From a virus: a stretch of 49,963 nt of DNA. Location: positions 1 through 49,963 of the IMG/VR virus record IMGVR_UViG_3300045738_000994, one strand, 5' to 3'. The notes beneath the pieces were generated by a model, which did not search any database, was not told the origin of the DNA, and worked only from the letters and a program-made list of their open reading frames with translations. This document shows positions 23,789-31,954 of the stretch, piece after piece. The translations under genes were made by a program, and so were the position numbers. How positions within the stretch are numbered: the first letter of the stretch is position 1; each line of letters opens with the position of its first letter.

Positions 23789-24490
23789 ATGAAGTTTAGT
23801 GATTGGACAGTTATTCGGGTTACATTATTGTTCGCGATAACCATACTAGGGGTTCCTTATGTTATAACCACGTTACCTATATGGCAAATTGTAATAGGTT
23901 TTGTCATGGCAGTCTCAGTAGCCAGGGTAGGCAACATAGGATACCATCGTTGGTTAACACACGATCAATTTACACCCTCATACTTAGGAAGAAAGTTAAT
24001 GCTTTCTTGTATGGTATTGTCTGGGTTAACACCCCCTGGACATTATGTACATGCGCACTTGAACCATCATAGATATAGTGATAAGAAAGGAGATCCTCAT
24101 AACCCTAAGGAAATAGGCTTTGTAAGATTTTTCTTTGGCCAGTATGAATCTCCACGACCTATCTTTATGAGGAATTACGCTACGAATAAAGATGCCGTTT
24201 ACTTGACAAAACATTATTGGAACCTATACATAGTAACGGTAATAATATTAGGAATAATCAGCCCTTGGTTGATAGTGTGGTTAGCATTTATGTTTAGCTG
24301 GAGCTGGATACTTACAATGCACTTAAATTGGAACGGACATAAGGAAGGCAAACCAACAAACTTAGGTTGGATATCTAACATATTTTTAGGAGGAGAGGAT
24401 TACCACAAGAACCATCATGAGAACCCAAGTAAATTAATTATGGGTCCAAGAGATGTATCAGGTAAATACATAATCCCCTTATTACAATGA
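23789..24490 (+). CDS. Fatty-acid desaturase, delta-9 type (second copy)
   Basis: Full-length membrane desaturase of 233 aa. Histidine boxes: HRWLTH (HxxxxH), HLNHH (HxxHH) and HKNHH (HxxHH). Two hydrophobic segments lie before box 1 and two more (IVTVIILGIISPWLIVWLAFMF) before box 3, as expected for the four-helix family. Short compared with bacterial delta-9 desaturases (about 300 aa), mostly at the N- and C-termini. Transcribed late from CATAAATA with no visible leader. It is not a recent duplicate of the 5'-terminal desaturase: the spacer sequences differ widely. Likely alters host membrane lipid unsaturation late in infection. Confidence 0.9.
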   Translation: MKFSDWTVIRVTLLFAITILGVPYVITTLPIWQIVIGFVMAVSVARVGNIGYHRWLTHDQFTPSYLGRKLMLSCMVLSGLTPPGHYVHAHLNHHRYSDKKGDPHNPKEIGFVRFFFGQYESPRPIFMRNYATNKDAVYLTKHYWNLYIVTVIILGIISPWLIVWLAFMFSWSWILTMHLNWNGHKEGKPTNLGWISNIFLGGEDYHKNHHENPSKLIMGPRDVSGKYIIPLLQ

Positions 24491-24993
24491 TACATAGATT
24501 TGATTTTGGAGTAAACAAAGAACGGCTTTTAAAAGAATTGCAGCGTGATGAATTTAAACCTTTCATTGATCCTAAAACAAAAATTCAATTAGACTTCTTA
24601 CTGATTAAACTTACAACGCAAAGATATGCTAAACAAGTTGCAGAGTATTTTAGTAAAGTTTTAGATTTGCCTGCCTGGGATGGCACACCAATATTTTACA
24701 TACAAAAAGCTGGTTATCGTTTTCCTTTTCACCAAGACAGAAAAACAGAATGTTCTGTTAATGTTTTACTAGATGAAAATCCAGACCCTATAACTTTTCG
24801 TGTAGAGCAACATGATAATAATATGGAAGGAATAGATTCAGACATTGATGAGCATTATGAAACTGCTTTAATAAACGTGCAGCATTGGCACGGTGTTATG
24901 CCACCAATAACTACAAGACATCTCTTTAAAGTATCAATACAAAGTAAAACCTATGAAGAGTGTTTAGAAATAATAAAGGCTAAATATGATTGA
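24487..24993 (+). CDS. 2OG-Fe(II) oxygenase-like, Asp/Asn hydroxylase type
   Basis: A 168-aa protein with the pattern GYRFPFHQDRKTECSVNVLL (HxD), then ETALINVQHWHGV with the distal histidine and RHLFKVSI with an arginine at the 2OG position. This is the small double-stranded beta-helix seen in aspartyl/asparaginyl hydroxylase-like phage proteins. Starts with an ATGA overlap at the desaturase end and overlaps the next oxygenase by 8 nt, so the three genes form one late transcript. Substrate unknown. Confidence 0.7.
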   Translation: MIHRFDFGVNKERLLKELQRDEFKPFIDPKTKIQLDFLLIKLTTQRYAKQVAEYFSKVLDLPAWDGTPIFYIQKAGYRFPFHQDRKTECSVNVLLDENPDPITFRVEQHDNNMEGIDSDIDEHYETALINVQHWHGVMPPITTRHLFKVSIQSKTYEECLEIIKAKYD

Positions 24994-25729
24994 TTTGTTT
25001 CCAACAGTAATTTACTGGGAAAAAGATATAGCGGCACACTTACAAGAAAGACTCGTTACATCTATTACAAAGTTATATGATGACAAAGCATACTATCTAG
25101 AAGGCCAACCTATAAAAGGAAGACAGTGGAGAAAGCTAGGAGGAGTGTATGATAGTGAAGGAAATCATTCTGTTGATAAAGGTTTAGATTCAATGGATGG
25201 TGTCGATGGTTGGGGAGAACTAAAAGAAATCGTACACCAACATGCTCTTTCCTATTTTAAAGAACTAACAGATTACAAATGGATAGACCAGTTAGAAGAA
25301 ACCTGGCCAGTACAAGCCTGGTATAGCGTCTTTGATGAACAAGACAACTATCCTTGGCACCATCATGCGCAGTATTGTTTGATTGCCACGTATTATGTAC
25401 AACATGAAGAAGAACATTCTCCAGTAGCTCTCAGGTCGCCGTTAAACAGTTTAATCACAAATACTATACCAGGAACTTCTAAGGTTCCAGGTGAACAGGT
25501 ATTAAAACCTAAGACAGGAGACTTAATGATCTGGCCTGGCTGGTTAGAGCACGAAGTACCTGGAGCAGACTCTTACATATATAAGAAAGATGATTCAACA
25601 GGACGCAACAAAAGCTATCCCGATCCGGATAATGATAAATACGAGAAACTAAGGATCAGTATTACATTGTGTTTTCTCAAACCCGACTTAATGTTAGGAT
25701 ATAAAAATGAATATAAAAAACAAAGATAA
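24986..25729 (+). CDS. 2OG-Fe(II) oxygenase-like protein
   Basis: A 247-aa protein with features of the phage 2OG-Fe(II) oxygenase group: an N-terminal LFPTVIYW, then NYPWHHHAQYCLIATYYVQ carrying the iron-binding histidines, TGDLMIWPGWLEHEVPG with the distal histidine, and RISITLCF with the 2OG arginine. The usual HxD is replaced by a histidine run (WHHHAQ), so which residues bind iron needs modelling. Third gene of the desaturase transcript, overlapping the lysozyme gene by 23 nt. Confidence 0.68.
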   Translation: MIDLFPTVIYWEKDIAAHLQERLVTSITKLYDDKAYYLEGQPIKGRQWRKLGGVYDSEGNHSVDKGLDSMDGVDGWGELKEIVHQHALSYFKELTDYKWIDQLEETWPVQAWYSVFDEQDNYPWHHHAQYCLIATYYVQHEEEHSPVALRSPLNSLITNTIPGTSKVPGEQVLKPKTGDLMIWPGWLEHEVPGADSYIYKKDDSTGRNKSYPDPDNDKYEKLRISITLCFLKPDLMLGYKNEYKKQR

Positions 25730-26159
25730 TGTTTACGAACAATTAAAAATTGATGAAGGCGTCTTCTATGGTATATACGAAGACTCTTTAGGATTTTTAA
25801 CCTTTGGAGTAGGACATTTGATTACAAAAGATGATGACGAAGATGGACTTCCGATAGGCTATGATATATCTGAAGAAAGAGTTCGAGAGGTTTTTGAACA
25901 AGATTTAAATACGATGATATCTGAATGTGAGATATTATTTGAATCTCGTTGGAATAATTTTCCTGATGAACTACAGGAAGTTCTTGTTAATATGATGTTT
26001 AATTTAGGAAGGCCTAGGTTAGGCAAATTTAAAAAGTTTATTGGCCACTTAGAAAACCATCATTGGCCCCTTGCCGCTTTGGAAATGTTAGATAGTAGGT
26101 GGGCTAGGCAAGTAGGTAATAGAGCAATACGCCTGTCAGACAGAGTAGCTAGACTCTAA
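25707..26159 (+). CDS. Lysozyme, GH24 (T4 lysozyme family)
   Basis: A 150-aa muramidase of the T4 lysozyme family. The active site is conserved: IDEGVFYGIYEDSLGFLTFGVGH gives the catalytic Glu, Asp and Thr in T4 spacing (E-x8-D-x5-T). The C-terminal lobe carries VLVNMMFNLGRPRLGKF and a conserved final helix. No signal peptide is visible. It may be the endolysin or a virion-associated lysozyme: the gp5-like protein here lacks the lysozyme domain that T4 gp5 carries. Convergent with the tape measure gene, overlapping it by 11 bp. Confidence 0.9.
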   Translation: MNIKNKDNVYEQLKIDEGVFYGIYEDSLGFLTFGVGHLITKDDDEDGLPIGYDISEERVREVFEQDLNTMISECEILFESRWNNFPDELQEVLVNMMFNLGRPRLGKFKKFIGHLENHHWPLAALEMLDSRWARQVGNRAIRLSDRVARL

Positions 26160-29100
26160 AACGTTTGTCTTGGTATCTTTGCCATACACTATCTGAGGTC
26201 CTAACCCTAGTAGGCAACAAAGCAATATTAGGTCCGTCGTCACTTGGTGCTGGAGCGGGCGCTAGTTGATTTGCCACTACTACGGTTGCGGGTGTCTCTG
26301 CTGTTGTTTGAGCTGCAAGATCAGTCATATTATCAATAGCATCTCCTGTGGGCAATGTTATTGGTTCAAGAGACCCTGATAAATCATCCATCTCTTGGCC
26401 TTCAGGAACAATTTGTCCGTCTTGAGATCTTTCAATGTTCGAGAATCCTTCTGTTCTTCCCATTCGGCCCCATTCATTAATGGCCTTTGTGCTTGCCATT
26501 CTATCGCCTCTATATTTCTTTTTAATTTCTTGAAATTCTTTATAAGCTTCTGGATTGTCTCTGGCCAGATCCCTTTCTGAAAAGGTTCCACTTATTTTTT
26601 GAGTTCTTCTTGTAGTCATGAACTCTCTAGTTTTGTCTCCACCACGTTTATCTCTTCCTTTGTTTAATGGCATTCCTAGTTTATCAGTGTTGGAAAAGGC
26701 ATCCACTCTATTTAATGGCATCAAATTACTATCAGCACCACGCTTTTTACCAATGGGTGTTGGAGTTTTAAAATCTATTCCCTGGTTAAGGCTAGCGAGT
26801 GCCTCTGGTGACTTGCCCCAATCGCCCCATGTTGTTTCATCATATAGTGCATCGGGAGATGAATCCCTAAACTTCTTCTGAATGCCGAATTTATCTCTCT
26901 GTTCTTGACTAACATCCTGGCCACCTAGCCTTGTTATTTGTGAACCGTAAAAATATCCATTTTCTCCAAGCTTGGATCCAATTCCTGAAGTCATCTGATA
27001 ATCGCGGAGTGGGCCGCCTGGGGAAGCGATTTCTTCATTAGTAAATCCCATATCCCTCGCAATGCCTACTGCTCCACCTCTTGTAAGATCATTCTTCAAA
27101 TCAATATCATCAGGATCTTCATCATCCAAGTCAGCACCAGCGGCAACCAAGCCAGCTTGTTTATCCCATTTCTTTGCTCCTGGAGATTGTGTAGCATCAG
27201 TTGGTTCTGGAAGGGCATCAATTTCTGCTGTATGATTTTGTATTGCTTTTACAAGGCCAGCATTTGTAATGGCAGCTTTATCATCGTCTGAAACTTCATC
27301 ACCTGCCTCTTCTAACATCTGTGCTTCTATTTGTTTGGCTTCTTGTCGTATTGTTGCAACTAACGCGGGGTCTCTCTCTCCAACATTTTCTAGTGTAGTT
27401 TCAGCTAGTTCATTTGATTCTGCTAATTGTTCTGCACTAACAGGAATTGCATCTGCGATTGCTCCACCTGCTTTTTTGCCTGCCCATCTGCCTGCAAAGT
27501 AACCTACCGCTCCACCAACAAGGCCACCAATTGCTGTACCTATAACAGGAACAATCGATCCAATTGCTGCTCCAGCAGCTGCGCCTGCTATGGCACCACT
27601 TGCTCCACCGGTACCTCCTCCTATAGCTTCGCCTTTTGCTATTTGTTCTTCTTCTGCTGTTAATTCACCTGCATCTGCTCTTGCCTCAGCATCTCTAAAG
27701 CCTGTTACACCTTCATAAACACCCATGCCAACACCAGCAATAGCGCCACCAAATCTTGTTAGGCCTCTAAGACCTTGTTTCATTATTCCACCGCCGGTGC
27801 CTTGAGCAAAGGCTTGGCTCGCTGGCCCAACTCCTTTAAGAGCAGTACCGGCTTTGCCTCCCAATTTTTTCGCCCCGGCCCAAAGTCCTGCGCCTATACC
27901 AACCTTTGCCGCTGTTCCTGCAATTCCTCCGCCACCACGGCCACCGGCCCCCCTTTCTAATATATTTCTAATCTCTATTAATACTTCTAGCTGTTTCTCT
28001 TGAAATGATTCTGTATCTTGACCTGTTCTTTTATCTTTTTTCTTGCCGGCTTCTTTAACTGGTTTATCTTCACCTGCATCTGCCTCTAGTTCCTGAGCAG
28101 TTTCATCTCTTTGTAATATGTCTAGGCCTTTTTCTCCTGTCGCGCCTTGGAATCCCTTTTGTTGTGCTTCTGTTGCTAATTGTTGTTCAGCCTTTTCATC
28201 AGCCACTCGATCTTCTATTGTACGAGAATCAAATTTCTTTTTCATTCCAAACATTCCACCGATAACATTACCGGTACCTGCTATAGCTCGTTCACCCAGA
28301 TTCCACGCGGAGGCTATTTTACTATCTTTTCCAAACATTCTTTCAGCTGTAAATGCTTGTCTTAAACCTTTTCCAAATCCTGCACCGGAGTCAACACCAG
28401 CGAAATTCTTTACTGCTGTGGTGAAACCTCTTTCTGACAATGACGAATCTACGTCTCGTAGGCCTAAATCTTCAACAAGTTTTGCACCAACCTCTCCTTG
28501 TGATCCCATTACTCCTTGAACTCTTTTCGACTGAACTCTAACATCTTCTATAGAAACGTTTTGGTCGCCATATTTTTCACCCAGAGCACGAGCAGTCATC
28601 ATTTTGGCAAGGTTTGTTAATTCTTTTTGTGCGGCAGCTGCTTGTTCTTTATCTGCTTTCTCAAGCGCTTCCATACCTTTTTGTATGGCTGGAGCATTTG
28701 CTCCCATATTTTTACTTAAAACTGCTGCGCCTCTAGATGCCTCAGAAGCGCCTCTGTCTAATGTACCACCGGCATAACCCATGCCAGCTCTAGCGTCTCC
28801 AGCTATTGCTGCAATTGCTTCTCCTGGTTCTTTTGCAAACCGGCCTGTTTCGGGATCTATCCAGCGCTCTGCTTGTTCATTATAAACTTTATCTTCAAAA
28901 TCAACAGCTTGCTCACCTGGCTTATGGAAAACTGTCGGATCACCCGGTATTCCTGGTCCTCTCTTCGGAAAATTTGCCCTTGCTTTCTTCCACGATTGTT
29001 TTGCATTAACTTTTCCTAATGGTGTTTCTATTTTAGGTACAGGTTCAGGTTCAGCTTCGGTGCTAGCCTCAGGCTCCCAACCTTCTGGGGCTTTTGCAAA

Positions 29101-29685
29101 CCTGCCAGTTTTAGGATCTTTGTATTGTGGTTCGTTTCTTACTCTAGATGTATCTGTCCAATATTCACCTTTTTGGTTTGCACCTTTAAATCCTTTCTTT
29201 CTGCCAGGTGGTATGTCTGGATCAGGCCCCTGTGGAGTGCCGGCCCCTCCCTCCACTGCCTCTATTATTCGTGGAATGGATTCAATGATGAGCTCATTTT
29301 GTGCTATGATCTGAGCATTTTGGTCTTCTATTCTTATACGAGAATATTTTGCGCCTTGGTTATGTTTTCTTTGTTGATCGAAGAATACTTTGGCAGTCTT
29401 TTGCTGCGTTATGTTTATTATTTCTTTGGCAATTTGTAATTGGTTAGCTACCTTATTGGTTGTAGCATCTTTCTTTAGAATATCGGTATCTTCGGTAATT
29501 ATTCCGTGATTCTCTTCGACTAATGCTGTTAATTCCTTAAAATCACCTGAGTTCGTTACATCATTGACACCGACTCCAAAGCCTCCGCTCTTGTCGCGCG
29601 CATCTGTCGTTTTAAGCTTATCTATTAGATCAGTAAGCTGATTTAATAATGCTCTTGATTTTGTGTCTTCGGGTATATCTACCAT
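26149..29685 (-). CDS. Tail tape measure protein (gp29-like position)
   Basis: Largest minus-strand gene, 1178 aa. The N-terminal 140 residues are helical and coiled-coil-like. A P/E/G-rich linker carries two copies of DP-K/E-TGRFAK at about residues 190-200 and 277-287. Residues 590-760 are glycine- and alanine-rich with strongly hydrophobic segments (GAIAGAAAGAAIGSIVP), typical of tape measures that insert into the host membrane. The C-terminal part is polar. Position right after a gp26-like gene and a small chaperone-like ORF is the classical place for a tape measure. At about 1.5 angstrom per residue the length would suggest a tail of roughly 170 nm. Homology to T4 gp29 is not demonstrable by eye. 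Confidence 0.7.
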   Translation of the reverse strand: MVDIPEDTKSRALLNQLTDLIDKLKTTDARDKSGGFGVGVNDVTNSGDFKELTALVEENHGIITEDTDILKKDATTNKVANQLQIAKEIINITQQKTAKVFFDQQRKHNQGAKYSRIRIEDQNAQIIAQNELIIESIPRIIEAVEGGAGTPQGPDPDIPPGRKKGFKGANQKGEYWTDTSRVRNEPQYKDPKTGRFAKAPEGWEPEASTEAEPEPVPKIETPLGKVNAKQSWKKARANFPKRGPGIPGDPTVFHKPGEQAVDFEDKVYNEQAERWIDPETGRFAKEPGEAIAAIAGDARAGMGYAGGTLDRGASEASRGAAVLSKNMGANAPAIQKGMEALEKADKEQAAAAQKELTNLAKMMTARALGEKYGDQNVSIEDVRVQSKRVQGVMGSQGEVGAKLVEDLGLRDVDSSLSERGFTTAVKNFAGVDSGAGFGKGLRQAFTAERMFGKDSKIASAWNLGERAIAGTGNVIGGMFGMKKKFDSRTIEDRVADEKAEQQLATEAQQKGFQGATGEKGLDILQRDETAQELEADAGEDKPVKEAGKKKDKRTGQDTESFQEKQLEVLIEIRNILERGAGGRGGGGIAGTAAKVGIGAGLWAGAKKLGGKAGTALKGVGPASQAFAQGTGGGIMKQGLRGLTRFGGAIAGVGMGVYEGVTGFRDAEARADAGELTAEEEQIAKGEAIGGGTGGASGAIAGAAAGAAIGSIVPVIGTAIGGLVGGAVGYFAGRWAGKKAGGAIADAIPVSAEQLAESNELAETTLENVGERDPALVATIRQEAKQIEAQMLEEAGDEVSDDDKAAITNAGLVKAIQNHTAEIDALPEPTDATQSPGAKKWDKQAGLVAAGADLDDEDPDDIDLKNDLTRGGAVGIARDMGFTNEEIASPGGPLRDYQMTSGIGSKLGENGYFYGSQITRLGGQDVSQEQRDKFGIQKKFRDSSPDALYDETTWGDWGKSPEALASLNQGIDFKTPTPIGKKRGADSNLMPLNRVDAFSNTDKLGMPLNKGRDKRGGDKTREFMTTRRTQKISGTFSERDLARDNPEAYKEFQEIKKKYRGDRMASTKAINEWGRMGRTEGFSNIERSQDGQIVPEGQEMDDLSGSLEPITLPTGDAIDNMTDLAAQTTAETPATVVVANQLAPAPAPSDDGPNIALLPTRVRTSDSVWQRYQDKRFRV

Positions 29686-29829
29686 TTATTGCCACTTTTG
29701 ATTCTGTTGTTGTTCTCTCTTTTTTTCTGCTTTCTTCTTCAAATGCTGTACTAGCATTGAAACGTAAACTTCTCTCTCCCACGGCATCATGTTTTCTAGC
29801 TCCGTTAAACTATACTGATGTTCCTGCAT
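29686..29829 (-). CDS. 47-aa tail assembly chaperone-like ORF (-1 frameshift partner of gp26-like)
   Basis: Short ORF between the gp26-like gene and the tape measure. It reads MQEHQYSLTELENMMPWER followed by a tyrosine/leucine-rich helix and a lysine/glutamine-rich tail; the MPWERE-YV style is typical of small proteins encoded just before tape measures. Its stop TAA directly abuts the tape measure ATG. Upstream of its ATG the same frame is open back to the slippery site at the end of the gp26-like gene, so it is probably made mostly as the C-terminal part of a fusion (about 295 aa). Independent translation from the ATG is possible, but no clear ribosome site is seen. Confidence 0.7.
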   Translation of the reverse strand: MQEHQYSLTELENMMPWEREVYVSMLVQHLKKKAEKKREQQQNQKWQ

Positions 29830-29862
29830 AAGCAAGAAATTAGTCCTGTAAAAATTTCCAAG

Positions 29863-29892
29863 ACTCTCCGAGGACAGAGTTAACCGAAAAAA
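29863..29892 (-). promoter_or_regulatory. Predicted -1 ribosomal frameshift site
   Basis: Heptamer T TTT TTC (29892-29886, minus strand) placed in the correct zero frame two codons before the TAA of the gp26-like gene. After a 5-nt spacer a small hairpin ACTCT-N8-AGAGT (29880-29863) follows. The -1 frame is open through the 47-aa downstream ORF. Confidence 0.65.
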
Positions 29893-30572
29893 TGTTCGTA
29901 CCCGTTAATATTAATTTTATTTTCGGTTTCACAATGTGGACATTTATATTCTACAATGTGTTCTATACGAGGCATTTGTTGAAAAAAGGCTCTCATCTTA
30001 TCCATAACATCAATTGGAAGATCTTCTACAAAGGAGCCAATCTCTTCAGGAGTTTCGTTTGCAACGCTAAATGTCTCTTCCCCATCAACAACATAATCAA
30101 TACATTTAGCAACCAATTCATCATCGGTTAGCTCTTCTATTTCTGCTGCTACTAAAGCAGTAGGCCATTGTAATTGTACACCCATATCTTCATTTATTTT
30201 AATGAATTTATCGGGCGGGTTTTCTAAACCCACAACTTTTATTTTATCAAGCTCTAATTCATAAGGTGTTGTCTTTTTACATTTACCACAGGTAAGTGTA
30301 AAGTCAGCTGTTTCACCTACAGACTTAGATCTTATTTTAAGAAATAAGTCTTGTAAATCAAACATTGCGAGTTCGTGTCCTTCAATTTTTCCGTCGCAAC
30401 AGTTTGTTACGATTTGAGCACAGGCGTTAACCATCTCTTTAAATTCTCCTCCCGCACTTGCCAACATAAGAATTTTTTCTTCCTTAACTAGGAAAGGCCT
30501 GAACTTAATAGTCTCTCCTGTTGAGGCCAAATTGCCTTCAAACATTGGTGTTTCTATTCTAGGTAATGTCAT
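29880..30572 (-). CDS. 26: Baseplate hub/tail assembly protein, T4 gp26-like
   Basis: A 230-aa protein of the T4_baseplate (gp26) type. N-terminal MTLPRIETPMFEGNLASTGETIKFRPFLVKEEKIL is characteristic. Two CxxC pairs (TCGKCKK at about residue 98; KCPHCETENK near the end) form a zinc ribbon. In T4 gp26 belongs to the hub assembly pathway. Here, its place directly before a small ORF and the tape measure, plus a slippery heptamer at its 3' end, argue that it also plays the part of the first tail assembly chaperone (lambda G analogue). Good SD (GGAG) ahead of the ATG. Confidence 0.8.
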   Translation of the reverse strand: MTLPRIETPMFEGNLASTGETIKFRPFLVKEEKILMLASAGGEFKEMVNACAQIVTNCCDGKIEGHELAMFDLQDLFLKIRSKSVGETADFTLTCGKCKKTTPYELELDKIKVVGLENPPDKFIKINEDMGVQLQWPTALVAAEIEELTDDELVAKCIDYVVDGEETFSVANETPEEIGSFVEDLPIDVMDKMRAFFQQMPRIEHIVEYKCPHCETENKININGYEHFFG

Positions 30573-30592
30573 ATATTTTCTCCATTATATTA

Positions 30593-31351
30593 TTATGATC
30601 CTCCAAATGGGCCCCATTGGGTATCGGCGCCAAAGTATTGTGGATCTGGCGTTGATTTGTTAGTTCCTTTGGTAACCTTTGCTTCCTCATTTAAATCAAT
30701 TGCAACTGTTTTAGATTCCCAGTATGCTGAGGATATAATTAAAGTAGTCCTCGCAAAGCTGGTGGCACCTGTTGCTAGTGGTACCAAGTTTAATACTTTA
30801 GGTGTAACTTCGTGCATCAACCAGGTTGTTTGTACGTCGTCATTCATGTTCAGCATATTAATCCATACCTGGCCAAATTGATCGTCTGGAAACGCAACCT
30901 TTTTAGATCGAGGATTAACACAATGCCCTATCCAAGCCTCAAACACATGTCTTAATTTCCACTCTGCATCTGTTAGAAACGTAAAGTTGATTTCGTTTCC
31001 TAAAAAAGCAACGTTTGAATTTCTCATAAATTGCCAGGTGCCTATAGAAACTTCTTTGTTTTGTAATACCATACCAGGTATCTGTACTTCTTCGCACATT
31101 ATAGTTGATTCTAATCTTAAATCCATCCCTGATGGCTTATCACTATCTGCTTGGAGCTCGCTCCAAACATCTCTCATAGAAGCTGGAAACTCAAAAATAC
31201 ATTCAAACCTTTCAGTTCGAGCTAATTGTGTTTTCTTTATATGTTCTCTAAAAGAAACTTGCGGCTCTTTATCTTTATTAGCTTTGCCTCTGGTGCGGGT
31301 CGTTAAGCCTGTTAGTGTCTCTGTATTTCTGTCAAATTTCTTTAATGCCAT
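30593..31351 (-). CDS. 54: Baseplate tail tube initiator, T4 gp54-like
   Basis: A 252-aa protein with the tail-tube-like fold pattern of T4 gp54: RTERFECIFEFPASM near the start, MCEEVQIPGMVLQNKEVSIGTW, then NEINFTFLTDAEWKLRHVFEAWIGHCVNP and WINMLNMNDDVQTTWLMHEVTPKVLNLVPL. These fit the order of strands and the central helix in gp54/gp48-type proteins that nucleate the tail tube. The first 50 residues are basic and likely disordered. TAATG junction with the upstream gene, AGAGGAGA ahead of the start. Assignment rests on pattern and context. Confidence 0.68.
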   Translation of the reverse strand: MALKKFDRNTETLTGLTTRTRGKANKDKEPQVSFREHIKKTQLARTERFECIFEFPASMRDVWSELQADSDKPSGMDLRLESTIMCEEVQIPGMVLQNKEVSIGTWQFMRNSNVAFLGNEINFTFLTDAEWKLRHVFEAWIGHCVNPRSKKVAFPDDQFGQVWINMLNMNDDVQTTWLMHEVTPKVLNLVPLATGATSFARTTLIISSAYWESKTVAIDLNEEAKVTKGTNKSTPDPQYFGADTQWGPFGGS

Positions 31352-31941
31352 TATAACTGTCTCCTCTTACGTTCAGGTTTTTTTGCACTCTGTCTGTATA
31401 TATGTTCAGCCTGGGCACCAACAAATTGTTGTGTGTCTAAAAAGATTGCTGACTTCCAATGTACTGGATTTACTTTATACATCCTACCTGAAATCTGACT
31501 TGTTAAATATTTTTTAACAGAGCCTCTTACTTCTGGGTATCTGCTAAAATTCCTTATAAAGCCCCATTTTGAATTTAATTTACTTTTTACATCTATATCT
31601 AAATCTGAGGCATCCATAAGTTTGCCTAGTAATCTAGCCCTTACTAAGGGCGGAATATAATGTAAATTAATACCACTGAATCCTGTTGGCAAAGGTTCAG
31701 ATATTATAACTAAAGGAAACATATCATAATATGGTAATGTTGCCTTGTGTTTAGGATCATATCTAAAAGCATACATTTGACCTATATCTAATCTTGTTGC
31801 GTAGTCTCCTAAGTCTGAACCAAACACTTCATTGGGTTGATTTAATCCGCTCGCTACATTACGAACAGTTTTCATATACCAATTAGCAGAACGTTCTTTG
31901 TCTCCTGCTTCTAGTCTAATGTCTGTGAATGGTGTTGCCAT
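31351..31941 (-). CDS. 2: DNA end protector/neck protein, T4 gp2-like
   Basis: A 196-aa protein with MYAFRYDPKHKATLPYYDMFPLV, GINLHYIPPLVRARLL and a basic C-terminus, a pattern I associate with the T4 gp2 (DNA end protector, head completion) family in marine T4-like phages. The position beside gp4, on the same strand, matches the T4 order 4-(50)-2. The protein would sit at the head vertex before tail joining. The ATG coincides with the predicted start of a perfect late promoter, with no leader. The family name is less certain than that of gp4. Confidence 0.6.
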   Translation of the reverse strand: MATPFTDIRLEAGDKERSANWYMKTVRNVASGLNQPNEVFGSDLGDYATRLDIGQMYAFRYDPKHKATLPYYDMFPLVIISEPLPTGFSGINLHYIPPLVRARLLGKLMDASDLDIDVKSKLNSKWGFIRNFSRYPEVRGSVKKYLTSQISGRMYKVNPVHWKSAIFLDTQQFVGAQAEHIYRQSAKKPERKRRQL

Positions 31942-31946
31942 AATAG

Positions 31947-31954
31947 TATTTATA
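31947..31954 (-). promoter_or_regulatory. T4-type late promoter TATAAATA (minus)
   Basis: TATAAATACTATT directly before the ATG of the gp2-like gene on the minus strand. Predicted start 31941 equals the A of the ATG. The same sequence, including ATGGCAA, precedes gp25. Confidence 0.75.

Noticed and set aside
27427-27663. Cysteine-rich plus-strand frame that might look like a metallothionein
   Set aside because: Antisense of the Ala/Gly-rich codons (GCA, GGA) of the tape measure; no ribosome site and no promoter.
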